Source: Camelus bactrianus (lineage: Eukaryota; Chordata; Mammalia; Artiodactyla; Camelidae). From it: 64,000 bases of DNA. Under the pieces are notes generated by a model. That model saw only the letters and a program-made list of their open reading frames with translations. It did no database searches and had not been told where the DNA came from. Below, one piece after another: positions 36,317 through 47,901 of the stretch. Each line of letters opens with the position of its first letter. The first letter of the stretch is position 1. Where the stretch lies: NCBI RefSeq assembly GCF_048773025.1, contig NC_133559.1, positions 22,598,501 through 22,662,500 on the forward strand, written 5' to 3'. Both the position numbers and the translations under genes were made by a program.

Positions 36317-36814
36317 TCACTATCGTTGTCTTTCATTCAAGAATCCAGGAATGCCTAATACATTAACCAGCAGCCACGCAGGTGCTACTATTGTGTTAAT
36401 GTTGGTCGCATACCACATGACACACAACAAGCTCAGGATCTAAGTTAACACTTCCTCACGTCTCATGTCGAAGCAAACTTTTCCTGACTATTAATTCCAG
36501 TTACATTTGCATAATTAAATTAAAAGCAATGACCAATTACCTTTATATTTAGACTCCCAGCTAGGTAGCTTCTAGCTCTGCTTGGCTTGAGAGAAGTGGT
36601 ACCCCCCAAACGGCACACACTTTGGTTATGAGGTTCCCAAGTGACTCACTGCAGGTTGAGGATTGCATAGCCACTGAAGAAATAAATCTGCTGAACTGCA
36701 TTCTTTGTTGTCAATACTTACTATGAGGAAATGACTTCAAAAATCAATCAAGACTCTTCCAAGATATAGGAGTAAGATAAATTCTATTAAACTGAAACAG
36801 GTTTTTAGGTTGGA

Positions 36815-37095
36815 TCATGCTACCACCCTAGTCCAAGCCACCATTAACTCTTGCCTAGTCACCTTCCTACGTGCACTCTTGCCCCCATCTAACCACTCAC
36901 CATAAATGAGGTCATGTCATTCCACTTAACTCCTTTGATAATAAAATTCAAATCTGCAATGATGTCCTTGAAGCCTCTACATATCCACTGGGCTCTTTTA
37001 CCTCTTCAAACTCATCCCATACTCATCTCTTCCTTGACTGTTACTGGTTCAGACACACTCATCTTTCTGAAGCCACAGCTCAGCCCCATACAGTT
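36815..37095 (+). repeat. L2 LINE fragment
   Basis: An internal L2 segment is visible as 'ccaccattaactcttgccta', 'gaggtcatgtcattccactt' and 'ataataaaattcaaatctgc', in sense order. It belongs upstream of the L2 3' end, so it is a separate fragment from 36,090-36,316. Confidence 0.75.
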
Positions 37096-38419
37096 TTTGC
37101 TGTCCAGTAGCTCAGTAATCTTACAACAACTTTTCAAAGTTCTTCAGTCCTTAATATTCCTTATGCATGAGCTGTGTGGCCTGAAAACAAAGGCAACTTT
37201 GTCTTAAGGAACTCCCACACATACACTGAAATAATGATTACATTTAAACATAAAACCTCATATTCTTCTTGAGTTAGAAGCTTTTTTGGTGTTAAAATGT
37301 CCATTATCTTTAAGCCCTGGATAACTAATACGTTATTTTCCTAAGAAATAATAATATTAGTTTGATGTTGACATTCTGCAAAGACTAACTCAAATATTAA
37401 AATGGTTTTTATTTACAATAAAGAGTTAAACACAAATTTAAATAACATTGCTTTCTTAAAATAATAATGTATTAAACATTGAGTCCCTTTGATAACTAAA
37501 GGTACCTTATTACATCTTCCCAAATGTATGGAAATTAACATGACCCTACAATGCTGACAGCTTGAAATAAAACCAAAAAAGCCAACCCAAACAAAAACTG
37601 TAATAATCTGCTTCTACTTAAATGCATTCAAAAAGGCATTAACTCTCTGCTTCCTATTTTGATGATGTTCTGGAAATATCTATCTAAGTAAAGATTTTTG
37701 AGTCTACATGTGAATATTCTTTCTATATCTTTGTAAAATCTTGGAAAAGAAGTCCAAAAGTTTATCAGGTTCTTAACATCCAGAAGTTAGTAAGATGTGA
37801 TTGTCTTGAAGCTCTGAAAAACGGAAAAATTTCACTTAAGGTTGTCTCATTTGGCAGTAAAAACTGATCTGAACTGGTGCAAGACTATTTTTAGTCTTTA
37901 TTAATCTCATATTTGTGAACATTCATACATTTTGCTGCAGAAATATTAATGTGTTTGAAAATAGAGTATTGCTCCAGACTCTGTTGGAGGATGTTACATA
38001 ATACACAGTATATACGCTACTACTTTTCTGAAAGTCAAAAAGTTCTAAATTCCAAAATGCATTTGGCCCAAGGGTTTCAGATAATGAAACGTGGGTCTGT
38101 AGTAGGCTTCAATAATTTTAAACGGAGAGATACAATGGGATAGTCTGGTTACCCTTGTTATTCACATACTTATTCATAACAAGCTTTTCCAAGTGTCTAT
38201 TTTTATAAAACACATGTGTTGTATAATTGTTTGTATCTTTTTCTAAAAAGTGTTTAGACTTAAAGTAGCTCAAACAGAAAGCTGCACACTACTTTTGCTT
38301 GACCTGCTTACCCTAACTTCTTTCCTTTTACAAATTGAAAACAACTTATAAAATTAACTGGACGGTCTAATAGATTACATGGCTTAAAAATTGGGGTAGC
38401 AGGGTTTCAAATTCTTCTC
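37096..38419. other. AT-rich intergenic DNA, nothing assigned
   Basis: No gene, RNA or confident repeat was found. Confidence 0.4.
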
Positions 38420-38427
38420 CTCTAAGT

Positions 38428-38626
38428 CAGGGGCTGGCCACCTGTGATCTGTGAGCCAAATCCAGCCCTGCACCTATTTCACAGCTTTGACTGTCTGTTT
38501 ATACGTGGTCTGCGGCTGCTTTGTTGCTACAATGGCAGAGTTGTGTAGTTGTAACATAGACCACATGACCTGGAAGCCTAAAATATTTACTATCCGGCCC
38601 TTAACGGAACAAGTTTGCTGCCTTTG
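38428..38626 (+). repeat. hAT-type MITE with 8-bp target-site duplication
   Basis: A nearly full non-autonomous hAT element begins 'caggggctggcc' and ends 'gtttgctgcctttg'. The flanking 8-mer 'ctctaagt' occurs exactly at 38,420-38,427 and 38,627-38,634, the duplication size of hAT transposons. Internal blocks include 'agccaaatccagcc' and 'ctatccggcccttaac'. Confidence 0.8.
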
Positions 38627-38634
38627 CTCTAAGT

Positions 38635-39029
38635 CGTTTACCCCAGGATGGTACTGACACCTATGACGATCTGACAGCTATGATTTTGTAAGATAAGTTG
38701 GTTTATCTGCATTCAGGGCTTACTTAGGGCTTACAGGTGACATTTCAGAGGCAAAGGCAGAGTTAGCTGATACTTGCTGATGATATAAATCTGTCAGAGA
38801 ATGAAGAGAGGAATTCATAAGGTAAAGTTATTAACTTTTCCACCTACTTTAAACATTAAATTCACTGAAAGGAATCCATTTACATTTATACTGATAGGCG
38901 TAATACCAAAAAGGTGGGGAAACATGGACCTTACAACTGTTCATCAGCGTAGTATTCTATAGTTCACATGTGCTACTGCTTGAAAAGATTATCTCTCGCC
39001 ACATCTGACAAAAACTTTCCCAGCTCAAC
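38635..39029. other. Short intergenic stretch 3' of COP1
   Basis: This stretch lies between a MITE and the COP1 transcript end. No other feature was recognised. Confidence 0.5.
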
Positions 39030-39350
39030 TGTGGCTCAATAAACTTTTATTTTTTGTTATTTATTTTTATTCAAAAGAATTTGTTTCCCTATCACAAAAA
39101 TTCGATAACCATACCACCAACAGCAGCAAAGTCCGTAGAGTTACATTGATGGTGGAGAGTTCACTGGGTATTCCCAATGTCCCAAAGGTCATAAAGGAGA
39201 AAAAAAAAGGAAAAGAAAAAATACTCAGAACAAATCCAAAACCCATGGTGACTTTGGGGAGAGACATCACACGACAGTCTCTGTCTTCTCTTTTGTCAGC
39301 TGCAGATGGATTTCAGCAGGAGCAAACACAAATTAACTTGAGTAAACCTT
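39030..39350 (-). other. COP1: COP1 3' UTR
   Basis: The untranslated tail of COP1 follows the stop codon at 39,351-39,353. On the minus strand it runs about 320 nt to three AATAAA hexamers at 39,066-39,071, 39,060-39,065 and 39,046-39,051, with GT-rich sequence beyond them. Cleavage is therefore expected at about 39,020-39,050. A 67-codon open frame within it (39,067-39,270) is hydrophobic by chance and not a gene. Confidence 0.8.
39046..39071 (-). terminator. COP1 polyadenylation signal cluster
   Basis: Three canonical AATAAA hexamers are read on the minus strand within 26 bases. They may allow slightly shifted cleavage sites. The last exon contains no other canonical hexamer that I noticed. 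Confidence 0.75.
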
Positions 39351-39368
39351 TCATACCAACTCCAGCAC
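39351..39368 (-). CDS. COP1: COP1 (RFWD2) E3 ubiquitin ligase, last coding exon
   Basis: COP1 is a RING-finger, coiled-coil and WD40 E3 ubiquitin ligase. It works with DET1-DDB1-CUL4A and Tribbles adaptors to degrade c-Jun, ETS factors and p53, among others. Only the final 18 bases of the coding sequence lie in this exon. On the minus strand they read V-L-E-L-V-stop, the exact C-terminus of vertebrate COP1, which closes the last WD40 blade. The acceptor AG is at 39,369-39,370 behind a good pyrimidine tract ('ttcttttttctccctgttag'). The phase joins cleanly with the exon at 41,516-41,560 to give SQGTIK-VLELV. Nothing is broken. The rest of the protein is encoded beyond the window. Confidence 0.93.
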   Translation of the reverse strand: MLELV

Positions 39369-41515
39369 CTAACAGGGAGAAAAAAGAATCAGTTTAATAA
39401 AATAGTTTTAAAATACAGAGTTTATTCAGGCTTTATTATATTGTAAATGGAGAACCAAATCATGTAAACTTTCCCTAACTGCTAAAATGCCATAGAATTT
39501 TAATGAATTAGACATTAATCTATTCTTACTTTCAATTCCATAGTTGCACGAACCCTCTCAGATTAGTTATCTCCACAGTTAACTAGGGAGCCTCCCAGAT
39601 AAACTACATAAAACACATCGATAAAAGAACTGGCTGATGCATAGCGTGAACGTTAACATTTTTAGAATAAATGTTGGTATCTTTCTACATTCTTAAGAAA
39701 AATTCTAAATATTGCTATTTAGAATTTTAATCTATTTATTTCTTGCATTGATAAACAGTTCATAGTGATCAAAGTAAACAGGACCTAAAATCTTGTCTTC
39801 TTTTGTTGCTTCCTTTATCTTCTAGTCAATCATCTGGTGTCAAGATATTTTGTTCATTATTAGAGTTAAAGTAGTACCTTGTCATACAAGAAAGTTGTGA
39901 TATCGCTACAACTAAAAATAAGCAGCAGCAATGATCAGTTATAAAAAGAGTAGAAGAAATGGCTGAGAAAGAACATCGAACATGAGGGCAATTATGAACA
40001 TTGTCAAAAAGGATCACGTTAGGTGGAGACCAATTCCACGTGGCAAAAAATTAAAGGAGTAATTTATCTCCTGCTGCGCTAAGGCTCGACTTATACCCAT
40101 GCATCCATATGCTTTTTGTCTTTCCATTGTGGCAAGCAGGTTACTTAACATAAGAGGGCAATGCTGTTACACAGAAATCTTAGATTTGTGACAGAGATTC
40201 TCTAAGTACATATGTAGCTTTGAGCTTTCTGTAGATGCATTAGCAATCCCAATTGCTTCAGAAGCCAAACTTGTTGAAGAATAAGGTACAGCTTTTTTGA
40301 TACATGCCTTGCCATGAGAATAAAATGAAGAGAAACTGAGATACTATAGAGAGGCACTGAAAACAGATCAAGACCTTCTACCATCTGGCTTGAGGCTTCC
40401 AGAACATAGCACTGATCAACTCAAAAGCCTGGCTTTCGTTTAAGTTATCCATAGCTCTCTAATGAGGCTTTCCAAATACAGAAACCAGCTCCATAAAAAG
40501 AATACATGTAAATTAATTTGCCCAGCTAACAGTGCAATTCTGCTTCAAGTCTGCTCATTTCATCTACACAGGACAATGTGTGAGGCTTGGACTTGCTCTC
40601 CTGGTTGCTGGGTCATTCTCCACTCAGGATGAGTGCAAGGCAGCCACAGAGAAATCAATGCCAAGTGGTGGGGGAAACAGATACATATTAATAAAAAATA
40701 CTTCCTGATACGTCTGTATCAGCAGAGAATATGTAGAAAGAACTGGTACCCACAGGAAAAGTGTTGATCAAACCCATGTACTAAAAACCTCCTCTAAAAT
40801 GGTGCTTTGTTTACAAGTTTCACTGCTTAGTTCAGCATTCATTTATCCAACGTATTGTGCCCAAGTGCCGAGTATCTAATGGTATAACTAGGTAACGTTT
40901 TAACTTCCTTGAACTTCTAACTACAAAGAAAGGCATGTGGAAAACTATGTATTAATTGGGGAATGAGACTGTGTGTGAAGAGACATGGAAGTTTTCAGAT
41001 TACACTAACGACATAATCACATGATCAATTTTCAAGTGAACACCGGAATACCTTTTCTTCCTGGGCAACTGAGGAAAAATCTACTTGCCATGGAAGAGGA
41101 ACACGAGGAGAGAAGTTTAAAATATGAGTAAGACATTTTAAAATCTGGTGAATGTGTAAGCATCCCCTGCTATATCTTGGGTCTTGTCCATTGAATACCC
41201 TGTGGGGTGGCTGCACTGGCCTAACAGAAGCTAAACAGTGCCTGGCCCACAGTGAACGCTTAATTAACAGCTTTCATCTGCTTTTCACTCTGACTGCTTT
41301 TCAGTCCCTTCAGCTTTCACACACCTCTTACAAGTACTACCATCTTCTCCATAGCTGCAAGCTACCTGTTCTTTTCCCCTTTAATCAAAGCCACTTCCAA
41401 ACAGACAGAGACCCATGACTTGGCATGATCTCTAAGGCTGAGTACAACTCTATATTTTCATGTTATAGTCAGAAGTGGATCTGAGTTTAAGATGGAGATG
41501 TATAAAATATCTTAC
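39369..41515 (-). other. COP1: COP1 last intron
   Basis: The donor GT is at 41,514-41,515 and the acceptor AG at 39,369-39,370, giving an intron of about 2.1 kb. It is AT-rich. A small MIR/L2-like 3' remnant may lie at about 41,225-41,275 ('aacagtgcctggcccacagt'). No RNA gene was recognised. Confidence 0.85.
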
Positions 41516-41560
41516 CTTAATTGTACCCTGACTGTTAGCAGCAATCAGCACATTGGACTC
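41516..41560 (-). CDS. COP1: COP1 (RFWD2), penultimate coding exon
   Basis: This 45-base exon on the minus strand encodes ESNVLIAANSQGTIK, identical as far as I remember to the human protein just before its VLELV end. It forms part of the seventh WD40 repeat, in the domain that binds the VP-motif degrons of substrates and Tribbles. Splice sites are canonical: acceptor 'tcttttctag' next to 41,560, and donor 'gtaagata' starting at 41,515. The phase is 0 at both ends, so skipping it would remove 15 residues without a frameshift. The exon before it, which should end in ...ALPDG, is not present up to 64,000, so the intron upstream is at least 22 kb. Confidence 0.95.
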
Positions 41561-41686
41561 CTAGAAAAGAACAAGAACTTTTAGAGAACAGAGAAGGATT
41601 TAACGGAGGGCAGTCCAAGAGAATAATCTCTTCATCCTTCTTTTTTTCACTTCATCCTAAGGCATCAATAAAATCTAAAATGTTCT

Positions 41687-41812
41687 AAGTGAATTGGGCC
41701 AGAAAGAGAAAGAAAAATGCCATATGACATCACTTATATGAGGAATCCAAAACAAACAAGCAAACCAATAATAGGGGCACAAATGAACTACTTCTTATTT
41801 ATAACTTAGATG
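41687..41812 (+). repeat. L1 3'-region fragment
   Basis: The line 'aagtgaattgggccagaaag', 'agaaagaaaaatgccatatg' and 'tcacttatatgaggaatcca' matches the end of L1 ORF2 and the start of the 3' UTR in sense orientation. It is short and truncated at both ends. Confidence 0.75.
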
Positions 41813-42654
41813 ACTGATTTCCTGAATATGTGTAAGCACATTTGACTGTCCTTTATGACTGGATTACCGCATCTGTTGATTCTTATTTTGTGGTTGACTT
41901 TATTCCTTTGATTAACTATGTAAGTTTAAAAAGCTAAAGCTCTAAACTCTTCTTAGAAACAATGAACAGTACATACATGTAAACTAAAAAAAAATGTGCA
42001 GTAGTATACTGTATATGTATTTACATGCAATATAATGTGCATGTACAAAAAAAGACTGTTTGCCAATTGTGTTTCTTAGCACCACAAATGCGTAAAAATA
42101 AAATCCCCCAAAAAGCAAAAAAAAAAAAAGTCTAAAATGGAGAATCAACTTTAACACGTTTTTACCTATAAATTATAAACACAAAATCCAATATTTTGAG
42201 GATTAAGTTTTAATAAAAAATAAAGTTGGAAGCAGAGAAGGAAACTTTCAAATGTAAAGAAAAACAGAAGAGAAACAGACTGCCACTAGGAGGAAAGCCA
42301 AGAGAAAGAAAGACCGAAATAAAACACAAATAAGAATAACTTGAGAAAAACAAAGTACATAATCCTTTCCACAAAAAACTCCCCCTTCATTCACTTTGTC
42401 CCATAAGACACTAGTAACTGGCATCAATCTCTGTGGATAGCTATTTGGTAATAGGAAAGCAAAACAGAAGGTTTTCATCTAGCAGAAGGAAGGCTATCTT
42501 TTAAATTATTCTATCACTCACTCTATGCATTTTTAATAACCTTGGTAATTACATGAAATAGAATGCATGTGGTAACTTTTTTTTTTTTTTTTAATATTCT
42601 AAGCCTTTAAGAAAAAACTGTTTCTCTGGAAAGTAGAAAGGGTGAAAAAAGACT

Positions 42655-43165
42655 CAGTTTACCAGGGAGAACCTCACTGAGTAGGAAGAGCTGAGACATG
42701 CCTGCCATTGGAGACAGAGAGTCCAAAGGCTCCGAGCTTGGGAGTGCACACAAGTCTTTTTGCTTTTGGAGTAGGCAGCTAGGAGGAGGTAAACAGACTC
42801 AAAACTGCTGCAGAGGCCGCACGGCTGAGGGGAAGACCAAGGCCGAGTAACTGCTCCGAGAAACAGATCAGGCGCTCAGACCTCACTGAAGGAGGAAGTC
42901 TGCCTGAAAATCCCACCAGTTTCCTCAGAAAGTGCTGAAGAGAAGAAAGAAAACTCTTGATCTGTATTCTGGGAAAGTTACTTCGGTCAATCTGAGTTAA
43001 ACTTTAGAGTCCTTGATAGGACGCATCTGTGCTCTACAAGCTTCTGTATTTCTATCTTTCAACCTTCTCTTTGAATCCTAGTAAAGTTACTTTTTGAAAA
43101 AAATCTTGCTGCTACTGGTGTAAGGAGAAGTAAATAATTTCTTCCACTATCCCCCAAAGTTTTGG
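42655..43165. other. Unassigned, LTR-like composition
   Basis: This stretch is GC-richer than the surrounding intron. Its end ('tcctagtaaagttactttt' and then 'cttgctgctactggtg') is reminiscent of a retroviral R-U5 region, and it directly precedes the LTR at 43,272. I cannot name a family. Confidence 0.3.
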
Positions 43166-43271
43166 AATCAGAATATTCCTTGGATGCAGTCAGTGGTGAT
43201 GTCAATGGTCAGTTGAGTCAACAAGGAATAAAGACATGTTTTTTCTGGAGATGGGCATGGGGGATTGCTCA

Positions 43272-43795
43272 TGATGGGGTCCGGGACACACAAGCCCCAA
43301 ATATGGCACCTTGGGACACTGGCTACTTTAAGCTGAAGACATTTGAGAAAATAGCAGAAGCAGAAAGGTCGCTCTGACCTCCCATACCTCTCACCCTTCT
43401 CCCCTGAAACAGGTCATTAAACCCTCACGTGGGAGGTGCTCTCCCAATACCCAGAGTAAAGGGGCATCCTTCTCCAACGACACAGGGATGCCAAGAGCAA
43501 TCGGAACAACAGGCCCTGCCAAGCTTCCCGCAGCTCGCTCCTCCTGAGTACGAGCACCTCACACTCCTTAACCCGTCACACTGCTGCATGACTGCCCGGT
43601 CTTCATCAAACACAGCACCAAATACACGGCTCCATTTCTTTGGGCTGTCATTTCCTTATGAAGGCTCCCACATCATGAAAAACATACTTACTAAACCTGT
43701 ATGTTTTTCTCCTGTTAATTTGTCTCTGTCAACATAATTTTCAGACCCCGCCAGGGACCCAAAGAGGGATAAGGAAATTTTCCCCTCCCCTACGC
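43272..43795 (+). mobile_element. Likely solo LTR of a class I endogenous retrovirus
   Basis: It starts TGATGGGGTCCGGGACAC-like and passes through 'agccccaaatatggcacctt' and 'taagctgaagacatttgaga'. It ends with the U5-type series 'tctcctgttaatttgtctct', 'cagaccccgccagggaccc' and 'ggaaattttcccctcccc'. This order is familiar from mammalian ERV1-type LTRs. No coding interior is recognised on either side, so it is read as a solo LTR, in antisense to COP1. Target duplications were not found, and the ends are approximate. Confidence 0.6.
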
Positions 43796-46641
43796 TGATT
43801 ATTTTCCTAGCTGAGATTTTCCCCTTAAATCAGCACAATTATTCTTGAAAACAGTAACACAGGTAGTGCAGCATTCACTATTAGAACTGGTTTCAGTATC
43901 CGCTTTGGGGAATATGGGCTACTGCTTGGACTGGAACACTGGGGGGTGGGGCACTGGAGAAGGGGGATTTGTGATTTATCTACTCTTAGTAAACTGAGTC
44001 CAGAGAGTGGTTGGAGTGAGTTTTGGGTGTCCTTAGGATAAATAATAACTCACTCTGAGCTGATCGAGAGGCAGAATTTCTATGTCTGCCTCAGAAAACA
44101 GCAAAAGCAAGCACTGTGTGGTGTAATATGGATTTCCTTCTAGCAAGAACTTTAAACAAGTTGTGTGATATCACAACTGCTACCAGAGAATCCAGAAATG
44201 ATTCTGTGAACACATTCAGAAATGAAGCTACAAACAGCACCGATCAATTTAGTTTCTGTTTGAGGAGACGCCTGTCTCCAAGAAAGCAACTAGCACCGTC
44301 ATCAGAGGCTGCAATCATCAAGAACTGCTGTCTGCTATGGGAACACATCATGTTAGGATAATGAAAAACGTACAGCCCAGAGCTCTCTCTCTCTTTCTGC
44401 CATTTTGGTCCTAGTCACCTTACGATACAGAGGAAGGAAGAGAAACCTGGTGGAGATGAGGATTCCCCCTGAGGGTAAGGGTGAATCCACTTCTGAGAGT
44501 TACAGAGATTATGAATTACATTAATTTAAAGTTGTAGTTCCTAGTGGAAGAACATCTGAAAAGCATGGTATGTTATCATACAGTGTGAAAGATTACGTTC
44601 AACATAAGCCTAGTTAGATCTAGTTAGATTATGACATAAGAGGACTTTGAAGTCTGTACAATTACTACACTAAACCCAAGAAGGAAGACATCTGCTAACT
44701 ATCCAACATGAATAAATGATGTCTTTTTGTAACCTGAGGAATATTACTGGCATTAAGAAGTGGCCATATTAGGTGCCACCAGAGAGTTAACTCTAAACAC
44801 TTCTTCCTGCGGAGACAGATAAATATCTCATTAACAAATAAGCCAACACAGAAAGTCACTTTCCAGTTGGAATTGTCTTTTAGGACTAACATACAGGTGA
44901 GGAGTGTCCTAAGCACTTTTAGAAACACTGAAAGCTATTCACATTAGCAAACGATGAATGAAAAGTCATAGCTTCACATTTTAGTATGCCCCTCCCTCCA
45001 AAGACCATGAACTCATAAAAAAGAGATTTAGGGTTAAACTGTCTTTCAGATAGCCAGATATCAGTTTAAGATAAATGAATTTTTGCATGCAACAGAAAAA
45101 TAAAACCAGGTATTTTACTTGAGCATAGAAGTATGAAAGTGATAAGTACAAAGTTATTATTGTAGGTTTTAAGTGATTCTTGTTTGCATTTTGAATGACT
45201 GGGAATTCTCAGCTGTAGCCGTAGTCTGTCAGAACCCTAATGTAAGTTAAGTTCTGGCTCAATGGGTTGTTTTTACTTGTTAAATAAAATTTAAAATGCC
45301 AGCCAGTAATTCTCATTATTTTCTCCTTCTTTCTTGGAAACTGGCAGTTTTGCTGCAAAGCTTTCCTCAAGGTTAAGATAATAATGCACCTACTAATTTC
45401 TTCCTAAGATAAAGAGACTAAGAAAAGACAATGGAAAAATTAGCAACGAGTCTTCATTGTAAAAATAGAAGACACATACACCAACATACTCAACTTGCTT
45501 ATAACGCCAGAGATACACCAACTTACCTGAAACAAAACTAGTTTTCACTGGACAGTTTTCTCTTTGCTAGCTTGCCTATAAAAATGCCATTATAGCTACA
45601 TTTCTTAGCCTTGATTGAGACATCCTAGAAAGTGAATAAAGAGTGGCGGGGATACCTCTCAAATATATTTGTAAGCATATGTTGAGATAATTCAGGCATA
45701 AGGCATCATTTTCCCTTTTAAGTTAGATCTGAATAATATTTGTGCTCAGGATTTTTAGTTAGAGGTCAGCTTAGTGAAAGGTCTTGAATCTAGATTTGAA
45801 TTTATCATGTAAAGAAATAGAGCAAAAATAATATAAGTAAGGGGAAAGAAAATCTTTAAAATGGTTCATTGAACTGAAGACCAGAGTAGATAAGGAATTC
45901 TATAAAGAGTCTAGAAAAATAAGGCTACTTATTCAACAGCTGTCTGATGCAGTAACTGCTAGGAGTAAGAAACACGGGGATTTCAGAACCACAAACAAGG
46001 ATCCTCACACAATTAGTTATAAATAAACCCAGCACTGGCTTGCACGCCCTGGTGCTGTATATTACACCTCAGTGCATTAGAAATGCCACTGCAGCTCCTT
46101 CCAGTTTCTGCTCCCCGCTCCCCTCCCCACAACTTATTGCAGAACATATACAACGAAAAACTAAGATTTCAAATTTAATACTAAGAAATTAACTCTTAGT
46201 AGCAAGCTCCCTCCTGGAGACAGTCATTCCTGAAATTTGGTTAGACTTTTCATATTACGTAAAATGTACTCTGGAAAAGTCACTTTCTTAATGACAAATC
46301 AATTCTTAATGAGAAAAAAAGAGTTCATGGAAGACACCTCTAAATAGCTTCTTCATATTTAAAATATTGACTGACTTTTACTGATAACCCTGGATTAATT
46401 AAGCCAATATGGTCCCTCAGAAAAATAATGTTTCTGCATTCACTCCAATTCCTGGTTGAAGTTTCCTTAATCAAACAAACAATAATATCTTGTTTTCAAA
46501 AACTGCAATGTACCTCAAAAACCAGTTGTGAAGAATGAAGAAGTAACCTCACCTGGCAGTCTATTAATATAATAATCTACTACACTTGATCAGCAGAGAT
46601 AGAGAGCAAAACGGCAAGGAAGCAGGGGCGCTGGTTGTAAA

Positions 46642-46785
46642 GGCTGTTCGGAGGGGAACGATCAGACTTAGCCAGCTGTCCTAAGCCAGACAGAGACCTC
46701 CGTGTTCATGTAGGATCACTGCAATTTGCAGACAAAAGGCATTTTTCATTTGTCTACATGGTTGGGTCTTGCAGGTTCCATTTTT
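46642..46785 (-). ncRNA. SCARNA3: SCARNA3 (HBI-100), H/ACA scaRNA guiding U6 pseudouridine 40
   Basis: This H/ACA RNA sits in the COP1 intron, on the same strand. Hairpin 1 closes with CTGCAA/TTGCAG and has an upper stem AGACAAA/TTTGTCT. The hinge contains an H box, ACATGA (ANANNA). Hairpin 2 closes with CGGAGG/CCTCCG and has an upper stem GGCTTAG/CTAAGTC. The ACA box (46,645-46,647) lies three bases from the 3' end. In hairpin 2 the left pocket TCTCTG pairs with CAGAGA, and the right pocket TCGTTCC pairs with GGAACGA, of U6. This leaves U40 and A41 unpaired, and the ACA box lies 14 bases from the pocket. SCARNA3 is known to guide U6 position 40, and its human copy lies in a COP1 intron. It is probably released from the spliced intron and kept in Cajal bodies. 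The 5' end is set from the human length I recall (144 nt) and may be off by several bases. Confidence 0.9.
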
Positions 46786-47714
46786 TTGCTGTGCTTCATT
46801 GTTAAGAAGGCTTCTGTTATCCAGTCTTTTCTATACTAACTTCCTGACTGCATCAAATCCTCATTTAAATACACGTTAATGCATTCAAATAAGGTACAGG
46901 AAAAAAAAAAAAAAAGCCCAGGATTCAGATAATAGAAAAAGAATGATTAAGAAGGCACACTAAGCATACAAAGTCAAAGCGATCTTTACCCAGGGAGAAA
47001 AGATTGTAAAGAACATGTACAAGGGAAAGAGGATTGAGATACACAAAAATACTACATCATTTTCACCACCCTTCCTTCATTCCAAATGCTTTCCAAAGTC
47101 TCCCTTCTCACCAAGCAGCCCTAAATCAACTTAATTTTCCTTGCCACACCAGGTAACTTCTCTCTAGACCTTGGATGCTCTTCTGAATAAAGCCAGGGAA
47201 CAATGTGTTCGCAATGGTGTGTCTGACAGGGAAAAATGACTCCACAACACTGATTATCACTAAGGAGAGACTCTGCACATGGAGCTGTGCATTTCTAAGG
47301 GCACTATTTGCAAAATTCCCCCAGAATACTCTAGCAAAGCTGGTCCAAAAGTTCTGTACTGTTTAGGAATGCCATGGAACACAGTGGAAATAGCAATTAA
47401 TTTAAGACATCGAGAACCAAACCTACATTTTGGTTCTGCCATAGTGTTGTTCAACACTCTTAGAAACTCAATGTCTTCAACTATAAAACAGATAATCTTA
47501 AGAATGTCACAGAATTTTTATGAAGACTGTAAGAAAACACACTAAAGTACGTAACTAAAAGGAACTTGCATATTATAGGCACCAAACAAGTGGTAGTCTT
47601 ATTAAAATACTAAAACCTCCATTTCTTCACAACTAAAGGGCAGTATTCTCAAGTATGACTATACTATGGTATTATTTTTGTCATCATATTTATGATCTTA
47701 TAAATTGATTAAAA

Positions 47715-47810
47715 GCCATTATAATGGAAACATTGTCAAGGTATAGAAGAAATCTAAGTGTCCATCAACACATGAATGGATAAAGAAGATGTGGTGTATG
47801 TATATATGTG

Positions 47811-47901
<91 letters not shown>

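Noticed and set aside
39067-39270. 67-codon hydrophobic open frame on the minus strand
   Set aside because: It lies wholly within the COP1 3' UTR, after the true stop codon.
44116-44361. 81-codon open frame on the plus strand after the solo-LTR candidate
   Set aside because: I could not match it to a retroviral or host protein, so it is not used as evidence for a proviral interior.
45528-45576. Pseudo-exon with a perfect CAG|gtaagt donor on the minus strand
   Set aside because: It has an immediate stop in the expected phase, no coding resemblance and no other support. Such sites are common in long introns.
46578-46591. 14-base match on the minus strand to the branch-site-pairing region of U2 snRNA
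   Set aside because: The match does not extend convincingly on either side, and a 14-mer match to some spliceosomal RNA is expected by chance in a window this size.
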